Notes: a model not told the origin generated them from the letters alone. Counted from the stretch's first letter, positions 1-6,395 are shown. The stretch: DNA of 10,052 bases from Planctomycetaceae bacterium (GCA_018694455.1 JABHNP010000404.1:1-10052); one strand, 5' to 3'. A program made the numbers and translations.

Positions 1-785
1 CTATATTTGGAAATGGCCTGAAGCCAACGAAGTGGCTTTTGAAGAAACGCAACTGGTGACATCAGGACGTTGAATTTAGCACCATAAAGCGGTACAAGAA
101 TCCCGCCTATAAGCCCCATGTCGTGAAAACTTGGTAGCCAAAAGACTGCCGACTGGCTTCGAGTGATTTCGAAGGCCTGCATGATGCGAAGAGAATTATG
201 TAACAAGTTTTCATGGCTGAGCATTACGCCCTTCGGGGTGCCAGTAGAACCACTCGTATATTGAAGGAAAGCAAGTGTGTCACCGTTTATATCAGGACGA
301 TTCCAGCGATTGGCCCATGATTGATTTAGTTCATCGTTCACTTGCCACACGAGATGCTCAAGGCTTGGTGCCGACGCTTTTATGGTATCGAAGCGGTCAA
401 GAACATCTCGGGTAGTGAGCGCGACAGAGGCATTTGCGTCAGCCGCAATGGATTCAATTCGCTCTACAGACCGATTTTTTCGTGGAGGATATGCGGGAAC
501 TGCAATTGCACCCCCGTAGAGGCATCCCATGAACGCGGCAATGAAATCGAGACCTGAAGGATAGAGCAGCAACACCCGTTTGCCAGACATGCCACGGTCC
601 ATGAGCCAAGCACCGATAGTTCGTGCCTTTTGGTCAAGTTCGGCATACGTACTGTTGAGTTCTTCATTTTCACCGTCGACCAGGAACGTAAAGGCTCTGT
701 CGTGCGGGCGATACTCCGCTCGTTGACGCAAAAGATCAACGATTGTTGGGGCTAATGAGCCTTCAGGTAAAGGAGTCGGATTCAC
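1..785 (-). CDS. Fatty-acyl-AMP ligase (FAAL-type AMP-binding enzyme), N-terminal part
   Basis: Adenylate-forming enzyme that activates a fatty acid with ATP to an acyl-adenylate, normally for transfer to an acyl carrier protein. 261 residues are visible; the gene continues past the left edge. The adenylation P-loop YTSGSTGTPKG is at about 176-186. FAAL-like features include AVPAYPP (95-101), FWLPSFHDMGLIGG (215-228) and SPVAFLQKPLRWLQAISKY at the edge, which fits FAALs better than ordinary acyl-CoA ligases. The FAAL-specific insertion that would settle FAAL versus FACL, and the C-terminal domain, lie outside the window. The start is a GTG at 785. The frame has a stop about 20 codons upstream and no ATG, and AGGAG lies at 798-802, 12 nt before the GTG, which is rather far. 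LVDLL-like sequence (IVDLLRQRAEYRP) close to the start matches usual FAAL N-termini. It follows the 1073-1450 gene on the same strand after 287 nt. Family is certain; subtype is likely. Confidence 0.9.
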   Translation of the reverse strand, partial: MNPTPLPEGSLAPTIVDLLRQRAEYRPHDRAFTFLVDGENEELNSTYAELDQKARTIGAWLMDRGMSGKRVLLLYPSGLDFIAAFMGCLYGGAIAVPAYPPRKNRSVERIESIAADANASVALTTRDVLDRFDTIKASAPSLEHLVWQVNDELNQSWANRWNRPDINGDTLAFLQYTSGSTGTPKGVMLSHENLLHNSLRIMQAFEITRSQSAVFWLPSFHDMGLIGGILVPLYGAKFNVLMSPVAFLQKPLRWLQAISKY

Positions 786-797
786 GTCTAGAAGGCT

Positions 798-802
798 CTC
801 CT
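798..802 (-). promoter_or_regulatory. Probable ribosome binding site for the GTG start of the acyl-AMP ligase
   Basis: AGGAG on the minus strand, 12 nt upstream of GTG 785. The spacing is longer than ideal. It is the only purine-rich site near any start-like codon in this frame, so it supports GTG 785 over later codons such as the TTG at about codon 19. Confidence 0.4.
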
Positions 803-864
803 GACCAACTATCCCGGCAGGTTTTTTATGCCGAGTAGCAAGGCATCAGTTGTTGATAGATTTT

Positions 865-877
865 GGCCCGTCGGGCC
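865..877. repeat. GC-rich inverted repeat (GGCCC-GTC-GGGCC)
   Basis: Perfect 5-bp GC stem with a 3-nt loop, or a 6+1+6 palindrome. It lies about 80 nt upstream of the acyl-AMP ligase start, in what would be its leader. On the minus strand it is followed by AAAA and on the plus strand by GTC, so it is not an intrinsic terminator in either direction. Function unknown. Confidence 0.5.
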
Positions 878-981
878 GTCATCCACCGCGGTGTGCTCCA
901 TGTTTCTCATGAAGATTTTGTGACGCATCCGGCATCACACGTGTTGATGTCCACTAAAGTTTCTTCAACACCGTTTGAACT

Positions 982-996
982 CGGCAAAAACTGCCG
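982..996. repeat. Inverted repeat CGGCA-N5-TGCCG
   Basis: Perfect 5-bp inverted repeat with a 5-nt A-rich loop, inside the spacer upstream of the acyl-AMP ligase gene. It could be an operator half-site pair or a small hairpin. At this length chance is also possible. Confidence 0.4.
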
Positions 997-1000
997 TCCA

Positions 1001-1029
1001 ACACCAAAGTATAGCGGGGTAGTTGGTGT
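1001..1029. repeat. Inverted repeat ACACCAA-N15-TTGGTGT
   Basis: Perfect 7-bp arms at 1001-1007 and 1023-1029. The spacer holds TATACT on the minus strand (1013-1008), a possible -10 box reading toward the acyl-AMP ligase gene, but I found no matching -35 at the right distance. An operator flanking a promoter is a guess from position. Confidence 0.35.
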
Positions 1030-1058
1030 AACCGATACTTTCGTCGCAACCATGCCAG

Positions 1059-1077
1059 AAAAAAGCTAATGATTAGC
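1059..1077 (-). terminator. Weak intrinsic terminator-like hairpin at the end of the 1073-1450 gene
   Basis: Read on the minus strand: GCTAA (1077-1073), loop TCA, TTAGC (1069-1065), then six T (1064-1059). The TAA stop codon of the upstream gene forms part of the left arm. The stem is short and AT-rich (5 bp, slightly longer with a G-T pair), so termination may be partial. If it works, it ends the ribE-rsmA-hypothetical unit and separates it from the acyl-AMP ligase gene. Confidence 0.4.
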
Positions 1078-1450
1078 CTGTTTTAGCCCAAGTTCGGCCA
1101 CTTGCCCGTTCGGCTCGTTGGGCGAAGCCGCCAAGTAGACCTCCGATAAGGTCCCAGCGGTCATGCCGTCGTACCTCAACGTCACCCTGTTCATTGACTC
1201 GGACGAGGCACGTGTCAGTCAGTCCAACTTGTTGGAGTTTTTCTGGTGAAACCTCATCAGGTTCGATCATGCTCATCAATGCGTGACCAGTCATTTCTAT
1301 GAATTTCATAATCGTGTACCTTTGCAATTGTGTCGCATCATAAAGTTTGTCTTGGTCGTAGCTAATCAGTTTGTGTGTCTGTCCAGCATACTCAAGGTAG
1401 TGTGCCCAAGACTTCTTGGTCTGTGAATGGAAAACGTTCTCAGGGGCCAA
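1073..1450 (-). CDS. Conserved hypothetical protein, probably planctomycete-restricted
   Basis: Soluble 125-residue protein with no signal peptide or membrane helix. I do not recognise a named domain, though the sequence resembles, from memory, hypothetical proteins in other planctomycetes. Striking parts are TKKSWAHYLEYAGQTHKLISYDQ (11-33), rich in aromatic residues, and the C-terminal VEVRRHDRWDLIGGLLG (91-107). The start is TTG at 1450: no ATG, GTG or other TTG lies between it and the in-frame stop upstream, and the next ATG would lose the conserved-looking first 47 residues. No Shine-Dalgarno sequence sits at normal distance (an AGGA lies about 18 nt away). It starts 54 nt after rsmA ends, on the same strand, so it may be the last gene of the ribE-rsmA operon. 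Function unknown. Confidence 0.7.
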   Translation of the reverse strand: MAPENVFHSQTKKSWAHYLEYAGQTHKLISYDQDKLYDATQLQRYTIMKFIEMTGHALMSMIEPDEVSPEKLQQVGLTDTCLVRVNEQGDVEVRRHDRWDLIGGLLGGFAQRAERASGRTWAKTG

Positions 1451-1504
1451 CGAACTATAGCTACAGTAGTCCTGACTTATTCCTATCAGGAGCTAAGTAT
1501 AATA

Positions 1505-2536
1505 TTACGATGAAGAGAACTCGCGTTCGATCTTTACAAAAGTATCAGGATCAATCGACTCTGCACGGATGTTTCTTTCAAGGTCAAACTTCTCATAAAT
1601 CGTATCAATCTTTGCGACTACTTTAGGATTTTTCTTTCCACCAGCTAACGATATGAGAACGCCACGTAGTACTTTCCTACGATGGCAAAAGATATTACGG
1701 AGAAAGGTATGGAATCGTGGTAAGTCAAGGATTTGCGACCGTCGATCTTCTTCAAGGTTGAGGCGAACAATAGCTGAGTCGACCTTGGGTCGCGGCCAGA
1801 ATGCAGCCGGCGGAAGGCTGCGGATTATTTCACTGCGGCATTGCGAGCCGATCCAGACTGAAAGTGCATTATAAGAATGATGACCAGCTGATGCAGTCAT
1901 GCGTTCAGCCATTTCGTATTGAACGGTGACGGTTGCAGAAGCGAATGGCCTGCACAACATTAAATTTGAGATGACGGGCGTGGCAACACAATAGGGAAGG
2001 TTAGCCACGAGAAGAAATCTTCCCGTTTTGTCCATGGCGAGTCGTTCTTTCTCGGCGGCATCTAATGCACTAAGTACATCCGGTGATAATTTGTTCTTGC
2101 GTGCTAGAACATCGGTGTTTACAAGGCGAACGTTGTCCGCGTCTACAAGGCGGTCCTGAGCAAGGGTCGCGAGTCGACTGTCAATCTCGATCGTTACGAC
2201 ACGGAATGCTGCTCGAGCAAGCCGTTCCGTGAGTGCCGCAGTGCCGCTGCCAACCTCAAGAACAATATCGTCTGGCTGGATTTCAGCCGACCGCTCAAGG
2301 AGGTCGAGCAAATTTAAATCGACGAGAAAGTTCTGTCCTTTTTTGGTGTCGATTGCAAAGCCAACCTCTGAAAAAAGCTTTTTCAAGTATGCAGTGGTTT
2401 GTCGTGTAGCGGATGTACTAGCTACAGCCTCCTCCCCTTTGTCTCCCGAGGTGACTCGTTTAGGATTCCTCGGGGGTTTTCGTAGAGATTTTTTTTTGTG
2501 CGACGGCTTTGATGGTCGCTGGAACATTTTTTTCAT
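1505..2536 (-). CDS. rsmA: 16S rRNA (adenine1518-N6/adenine1519-N6)-dimethyltransferase
   Basis: KsgA/RsmA uses S-adenosylmethionine to dimethylate two adjacent adenines in the 3'-terminal helix of 16S rRNA, a late step in small-subunit assembly; loss commonly gives kasugamycin resistance. Visible motifs are GQNFL at 67-71, the SAM-binding EVGSGTAALT at 94-103, the acidic IEID at 116-119, the catalytic NLPY at 179-182, and FWPRPKVDSAIVRL at 246-259. At 343 residues it is about 70 longer than the E. coli enzyme (273). The excess is mainly a Lys/Arg-rich N-terminal extension of about 50 residues, plus a charged insert at about 146-172 before NLPY. The ATG at 2536 overlaps the ribE stop as ATGA, implying translational coupling. 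No ATG lies between codon 4 and the core, so a shorter form would need a non-ATG start. The extension contains an A9 run (HKKKS region). Confidence 0.95.
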   Translation of the reverse strand: MKKMFQRPSKPSHKKKSLRKPPRNPKRVTSGDKGEEAVASTSATRQTTAYLKKLFSEVGFAIDTKKGQNFLVDLNLLDLLERSAEIQPDDIVLEVGSGTAALTERLARAAFRVVTIEIDSRLATLAQDRLVDADNVRLVNTDVLARKNKLSPDVLSALDAAEKERLAMDKTGRFLLVANLPYCVATPVISNLMLCRPFASATVTVQYEMAERMTASAGHHSYNALSVWIGSQCRSEIIRSLPPAAFWPRPKVDSAIVRLNLEEDRRSQILDLPRFHTFLRNIFCHRRKVLRGVLISLAGGKKNPKVVAKIDTIYEKFDLERNIRAESIDPDTFVKIEREFSSS

Positions 2537-3126
2537 GTGCGTGCTTCCATCCAGCGGCAGACGTATTTTGAAACGAGGTCGGTTTCTAGATTTACTGATC
2601 CTTCAAAGTTGAGTTCACCAAGAGTCGTCTGGGCAAGAGTATGTGGAATGAGGGCAACACTAAAAGATGAATCATCGACATCAACAACAGTAAGGCTAAC
2701 CCCGTCCACAGCCACTGATCCTTTCGCTGCCATTTGGGTAAGTAAGGGTTTAGGGCATGCGAAACGACAGGTGACCCATTCTTGTTCTTGAATTCGATCT
2801 TTGAGAAGACCGAGTCCGTCTATATGGCCTGTTACGAGATGGCCATCAAGCCGGTCCTGAAGCGTCATTGATTTTTCGAGGTTCACTCGATCTTGGACTT
2901 TACGAGTTCCAAAATTGGTGCGCTGCAGTGTTTCAGGCCCAAGTTGGAATTCAAGGGTTTCACCATCGATGTGGATAACCGAAAGACAGCAGCCGTTTGT
3001 ACAAATGCTGTCCCCAATACGCACTCCATGGGAAAGAGGGCCAGCGTGAACGGCGAGCCGTACCCCAGGTGGTTCCTGCGTGATGCTAGTAATTTTTCCC
3101 AGATGTTGCACGAGACCAGTAAACAT
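2533..3126 (-). CDS. ribE: Riboflavin synthase, alpha subunit
   Basis: Catalyses dismutation of two 6,7-dimethyl-8-ribityllumazine molecules to riboflavin and a pyrimidinedione, the last step of vitamin B2 synthesis, in the cytoplasm. It has 197 residues, normal for the family, with two tandem lumazine-binding repeats. Repeat 1 (about 1-92) has the hallmark N-terminus MFTGLV, CTNGCCLSV (42-50) and ETLQRTN (65-71). Repeat 2 (about 93-190) has GHLVTGHIDG (95-104), VDGVSLTVV (140-148) and PHTLAQTTLG (161-170). The frame is open for 13 more codons to 3165, but the MFTG start is nearly invariant in this family, so ATG 3126 is chosen; AAAGG lies about 12 nt upstream. Its TGA overlaps the rsmA ATG. 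I looked upstream for an FMN riboswitch and saw none. Other rib genes are not in the window. Confidence 0.95.
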   Translation of the reverse strand: MFTGLVQHLGKITSITQEPPGVRLAVHAGPLSHGVRIGDSICTNGCCLSVIHIDGETLEFQLGPETLQRTNFGTRKVQDRVNLEKSMTLQDRLDGHLVTGHIDGLGLLKDRIQEQEWVTCRFACPKPLLTQMAAKGSVAVDGVSLTVVDVDDSSFSVALIPHTLAQTTLGELNFEGSVNLETDLVSKYVCRWMEART

Positions 3127-3490
3127 TGAAGAAGCAGCCTTTGTGAAGCACTCGACTTGAGACACCTATTTTGTACCGTCGAAGACTTCGAGAAGATAGC
3201 CGGACATGCGCCAGACTTAGTATTGCGATGAGCGGAAGGAATATGTCGTAGCGGTCGTGCGACTTGATACGATTGTGGTGGCTGTGGCAGTAAGGCATTT
3301 GCCCATGCTCTCGACAGGTGTTATTTCAAGAAGTTCAACAGGCTCTTTTTAAGAAATAAGTGCGCTGACTTTTAGCGAGCATGCATTGTTTCGATCATGC
3401 CCTTGCGTGAGAGCCTGCGGTTGCCACAATACGACATCAGTTCTTGTTTTTGAAGAATTAGAAATTTGAATCCCGAGGAGTTTCCCAACT
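3127..3490. other. Divergent intergenic region between ribE and eno
   Basis: This 364-nt spacer must hold the start signals for ribE (leftward) and eno (rightward). I see no convincing paired -35/-10 boxes, no FMN riboswitch core and no RNA gene. A weak inverted repeat GCATG-N12-CATGC lies near 3379-3400. A 70-codon minus-strand frame (3086-3298) crosses it but overlaps the start of ribE and has no recognisable content. Confidence 0.5.
3475..3480 (+). promoter_or_regulatory. Ribosome binding site of eno
   Basis: GAGGAG, 10 nt upstream of ATG 3491. It is one of the stronger Shine-Dalgarno matches in the window, in keeping with a highly expressed glycolytic gene. Confidence 0.65.
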
Positions 3491-4783
3491 ATGTCCACGA
3501 TTGTTGACGTCCATGCCCGCCAGATTCTAGACAGTCGTGGGAATCCTACGGTTGAAGTTGATGTATGTCTTGCTGATGGAACATTTGGGCGAGCTGCAGT
3601 CCCCTCCGGCGCGAGTACCGGAGCTCATGAAGCTTGGGAGAAAAGAGATACAGACGATAGCGTGTACCTCGGCAAGGGCGTGCTTGGTGCGGTTGAAAAT
3701 GTGAATAATCGAATTGCTGAAGAACTTGAGGGTTGTGATGCACTCGATCAGACCGGTATCGACATGCGGATGTTGGAGTTGGATGGAACTTCGAACAAAA
3801 AAACACTCGGTGCAAATGCGATTCTTGGGGTTTCATTAGCGACGGCTCATGCTGCTGCAGAGCACTGTGGTGTACCGCTGTATCGCTATCTTGGCGGCAC
3901 TACAGCGAGACTGCTTCCTGCACCAATGATGAATATCATTAATGGTGGGGCTCATGCAGATAATCCCCTCGATGTGCAAGAGTTCATGGTGATGCCATTG
4001 GGTTTCGATACATTCGATCAGGCATTACGAGCTGGTGTCGAGACGTTTCATGCACTCAAAAAAGTATTGAGTGAGAAAGGCCTCGTGACTGCTGTTGGTG
4101 ATGAAGGTGGCTTTGCACCGCAGATTGGGAGCTGTGCCGAAGCACTTGAAGTTATACTCACGGCTATTGGCAACGCCGGGTACCAGGCAGGCAGTCAGAT
4201 TGCTATCGCTTTAGATGTTGCAGCGACAGAACTCTATGATGAGGCTGCTGGTACTTACTCCATTGAAGGGAAAGCATTGGACTCAGCCGGTATGGTAAAT
4301 TTCTTAGCTGATTTGGCCGGGAAGTACCCAATTATGTCGATCGAAGATGGTTGCTCTGAAGATGATTGGGAGGGCTGGAAACTGATTAGTGATAAGATTG
4401 GTGAAAAAGTACAGCTCGTGGGAGATGATCTTTTCGTGACAAATTCAGAAAGGCTTGGCCGAGGTATCACGGAAGGCATTGCCAACAGCATTCTTGTGAA
4501 AGTGAACCAGATAGGCACTCTTACTGAGACCACTGCGGCAGTAATGCTGGCGCATCGCTCTGGATACACTTCAATCGCAAGTCATCGCAGTGGTGAGACG
4601 GAGGATGCCACAATTGCAGATCTAGCAGTAGGATTATCGACAGGGCAGATTAAAACTGGCTCTGCATCACGTAGTGATCGAGTTGCTAAGTATAATCAAC
4701 TGTTAAGGATTCAGGAATCGCTTGGAGATGGAGCGTTGTACGCGGGTCGAGATGTACGAATTCGTTGGCCAGGCTTGTGCTAA
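3491..4783 (+). CDS. eno: Enolase (phosphopyruvate hydratase)
   Basis: Converts 2-phosphoglycerate to phosphoenolpyruvate in glycolysis and the reverse in gluconeogenesis; cytoplasmic, Mg-dependent. It has 430 residues, matching the usual length. The N-terminal cap has DSRGNPTVEVDV and VPSGASTGAHEA. The barrel domain has MNIINGGAHADNPLDVQEFM (substrate His), VGDEGGFAP (acid Glu), the three metal ligands in ALDVAATELYD, SIEDGCSEDDW and VGDDLFVTN, the catalytic Lys in ILVKVNQIGTLTET, and the signature SHRSGETEDATIADL. All catalytic residues I can place are present. The final residues, RWPGLC, are short and ordinary. It is preceded by GAGGAG and followed 89 nt later by a small membrane-protein gene on the same strand. 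Identification is secure. Confidence 0.98.
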   Translation: MSTIVDVHARQILDSRGNPTVEVDVCLADGTFGRAAVPSGASTGAHEAWEKRDTDDSVYLGKGVLGAVENVNNRIAEELEGCDALDQTGIDMRMLELDGTSNKKTLGANAILGVSLATAHAAAEHCGVPLYRYLGGTTARLLPAPMMNIINGGAHADNPLDVQEFMVMPLGFDTFDQALRAGVETFHALKKVLSEKGLVTAVGDEGGFAPQIGSCAEALEVILTAIGNAGYQAGSQIAIALDVAATELYDEAAGTYSIEGKALDSAGMVNFLADLAGKYPIMSIEDGCSEDDWEGWKLISDKIGEKVQLVGDDLFVTNSERLGRGITEGIANSILVKVNQIGTLTETTAAVMLAHRSGYTSIASHRSGETEDATIADLAVGLSTGQIKTGSASRSDRVAKYNQLLRIQESLGDGALYAGRDVRIRWPGLC

Positions 4784-4861
4784 TGCTGGTCTTCTCGGTT
4801 CAATGGCTCTTGTGATGATAATCTTGCATCGTGCAGAAAAACGAATGCGTAATGAGATGAT

Positions 4862-4865
4862 GGAG
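4862..4865 (+). promoter_or_regulatory. Ribosome binding site fixing the ATG 4873 start
   Basis: GGAG with a 7-nt spacer before ATG 4873. A GTG lies immediately before this ATG (4870), but that would give only a 4-nt spacer, so ATG 4873 is the better start. Confidence 0.5.
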
Positions 4866-4872
4866 ATCTGTG

Positions 4873-5217
4873 ATGTCCCGCCCATCGGACTTTCGGCTGG
4901 CTGATAGCCCTTGGTTGTGGGGGCTACTATTCTCTTTGATGGCACTCGTTGGTTTGGGACTGATCCGGCCAAAGTTCGATTTTCGCCAAAGTCAAATCGA
5001 GAGTCGTTTTATCGGTCGCAGACAGTCGTCTATCGAGCGTTGGAGGCGGCAGGCGGGCCTTGAGGAGATCAATCTTGCTGATTCTGCTGTCGATCCGGCA
5101 GTGGGGAAGCCAGAGCGCATTGTCCCTCTTTGGACACTCGCCTCTACTGCAACAGTATCAGCCCTTGGCTGCGGCTGCATGCTGTACCGTGAATGGCAAA
5201 AAAAGAAAAATGTTTGA
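4873..5217 (+). CDS. Small membrane protein with two predicted helices, unknown function
   Basis: 114 residues. Helix 1 is at about 14-31 (WLWGLLFSLMALVGLGLI) and helix 2 at about 86-105 (LWTLASTATVSALGCGCMLY). Between them is a charged segment rich in Arg, Gln and Glu (about 32-82), including RQSQIESRFIGRRQSSIERWRR, which may form an amphipathic or coiled helix. The C-terminus is basic (REWQKKKNV). With both ends on the same side of the membrane and strong positive charge at the C-terminus, the ends are probably cytoplasmic. I do not recognise a named family; it resembles planctomycete hypothetical proteins from memory. It lies 89 nt after eno on the same strand and could be cotranscribed, but no functional link is visible. 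The gene converges on the histidine kinase gene 44 nt away. Confidence 0.7.
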   Translation: MSRPSDFRLADSPWLWGLLFSLMALVGLGLIRPKFDFRQSQIESRFIGRRQSSIERWRRQAGLEEINLADSAVDPAVGKPERIVPLWTLASTATVSALGCGCMLYREWQKKKNV

Positions 5218-5261
5218 GACATTTTGTGCCGACGAAACAGCTTAAGTCCGACAGGGTAAAG

Positions 5262-6092
5262 CTATCCAGCTGCGGCTACTGGCCGAAGAGATGGAAAGCG
5301 GATTGTGATGGCAGTCCCCTTACCAATACTGCTTTCAACACGAATACGGCCTTTATGTGCCTCTAGAATTTCTCTGCAGGCAGCCAGGCCAAGTCCTGTA
5401 CCACCTTTACCTGTTTCATCAGGTCCCGCCTTTGTGGAAAAATTAGCCTCAAACATTTTTTGCATCACTTCTCGAGACATGCCGCAGCCCGTATCGCGAA
5501 CTACTAAGTTTACAGATTGTCTTGCCGGGGTAGTAGCGATGCGAAGTATAAGACGCCCGCCATCGGGCATTGCTTGTCGAGCGTTGACTAAAAGATTCAA
5601 GAGAACCTGTTGTAATTGACCAGGGTTGGCTAGGACTTTGGGAACTTCTGAAAATTCTCGCTCAACCTGTACTCGATACTTCATCATCTCACGCTCAAGT
5701 AAGACGAGCACTTCTTCGGTCAGAAAGACGAGATTCACAGGTTCCATACGGTTTGACGAACGGTGGCTGCGAGACATTGAGAGAACACTCGCCGTGATCT
5801 TGGCTGCACGTGTGCTGGCAGAAAGGATTCTATCAAGAGCTTTGTCACGGGTCTCTTTATCCGGATGACGTATTCCTAGTCGTGCGTAATTGAGAATCGT
5901 TGTCAAAGCGTTGTTGAATTCATGTGTTGTTGTTCCAAGGAGTTCTCCGAGAGTCGCCTGTTTGCGTGCCTCAAGCAGCTGTGCTTTGAGCGATTCAATC
6001 TCTGCCTCTGCTCGGGAGTAATCTGTAGCCAGCGAATCGATAGGGCCCCCTCTAGGAAAGGGTGTGTCAGGCGTGTGGCCAGCGAATTGCAT
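5262..6092 (-). CDS. Soluble sensor histidine kinase (NtrB-like HisKA plus HATPase_c), no sensor domain
   Basis: Two-component kinase core of 276 residues: it should autophosphorylate on His57 and pass phosphate to an unseen response regulator. The H-box is GTTTHEFNNALTTILNYA (53-70). A short coiled segment precedes it (about 25-47). The ATP-binding domain has an N-box LLNLLVNARQAM (164-175), G1 box DTGCGM (200-205), F-box MFEANFSTK (213-221) and G2 box GGTGLGL (230-236). There is no signal peptide, membrane helix, PAS or GAF domain, so it is cytoplasmic and probably responds through a partner or its short N-terminus. ATG 6092 is preceded by GGAG with 5-nt spacing. The frame stays open upstream to 6248 but contains no ATG, GTG or TTG there. 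No response regulator lies in the window. It is divergent from the prepilin-like gene at 6410. Confidence 0.92.
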   Translation of the reverse strand: MQFAGHTPDTPFPRGGPIDSLATDYSRAEAEIESLKAQLLEARKQATLGELLGTTTHEFNNALTTILNYARLGIRHPDKETRDKALDRILSASTRAAKITASVLSMSRSHRSSNRMEPVNLVFLTEEVLVLLEREMMKYRVQVEREFSEVPKVLANPGQLQQVLLNLLVNARQAMPDGGRLILRIATTPARQSVNLVVRDTGCGMSREVMQKMFEANFSTKAGPDETGKGGTGLGLAACREILEAHKGRIRVESSIGKGTAITIRFPSLRPVAAAG

Positions 6093-6097
6093 GAATG

Positions 6098-6101
6098 CTC
6101 C
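6098..6101 (-). promoter_or_regulatory. Ribosome binding site of the histidine kinase gene
   Basis: GGAG on the minus strand with 5-nt spacing to ATG 6092. It supports this start although the frame is open further upstream. Confidence 0.5.
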
Positions 6102-6346
6102 GACGAATTGAAAGGGAGTCCAAACAGGATGTTTTCCGTACGAACAGTGTGGTTTTGGTGAAAACCCACGTCTTCTTGTGATCGACGGTCCCTCGGGGGC
6201 ACTCCATCTGGATATTTGCGAACATTTTTCACTGCTTGACCGTTGAAGTCACTGTGAGTCGCTCAGGTTTATCCGTTCCGTATGAATGCTCTGAACGCTG
6301 TAGATTCTCCCATCCGAGGTTCCGGCAGGATATGCTGGTTTCATAG

Positions 6347-6361
6347 TTCAGGTTTACTGAA
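6347..6361. repeat. Inverted repeat TTCAG-N5-CTGAA upstream of the prepilin-like gene
   Basis: Perfect 5-bp arms with a 5-nt centre, ending 19 nt before the TATAAT box, where the -35 region would be. Position and dyad symmetry fit a binding site for a dimeric regulator, but the repeat is short and chance is possible. Confidence 0.35.
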
Positions 6362-6380
6362 TGGGCGGTTTAGGCGAACA

Positions 6381-6386
6381 TATAAT
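6381..6386 (+). promoter_or_regulatory. Candidate -10 box (TATAAT) for the prepilin-like gene
   Basis: Exact sigma-70 -10 consensus, 24 nt before ATG 6410. No good -35 lies 16-18 nt upstream; TTTACT (6353-6358) is 22 nt away, and the hexamer at 17 nt, TGAATG, is poor. A start near 6393 would leave a leader of only about 17 nt, just enough for AGGAG at 6396-6400. Confidence 0.45.
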
Positions 6387-6395
6387 CCGACCTTT

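Noticed and set aside
464..739. 91-codon minus-strand open frame
   Set aside because: It lies wholly within the acyl-AMP ligase in another frame; the real frame has strong family motifs throughout.
863..1069. 68-codon plus-strand open frame in the spacer upstream of the acyl-AMP ligase
   Set aside because: It starts with TTG inside a GC-rich hairpin, has no ribosome binding site, and its protein shows no recognisable or structured pattern; its 3' end is the terminator-like hairpin of the opposite strand.
2420..2450. AGGAGG-like sequence inside the rsmA N-terminal extension (minus strand), suggesting an internal start
   Set aside because: No ATG, GTG or TTG in the rsmA frame lies at a usable distance; the nearest in-frame candidate, a TTG at about codon 51, is about 36 nt away.
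3086..3298. 70-codon minus-strand open frame upstream of ribE with a hydrophobic stretch
   Set aside because: It overlaps the ribE start out of frame, lacks a ribosome binding site and has no recognisable content.
3127..3490. Possible FMN riboswitch before ribE
   Set aside because: The conserved RFN core segments could not be found on the minus strand.
4722..4904. 60-codon plus-strand frame spanning the end of eno and the following spacer
   Set aside because: It begins inside eno and ends inside the next gene; the hydrophobic stretch is short and no start with a ribosome binding site lies in the spacer.
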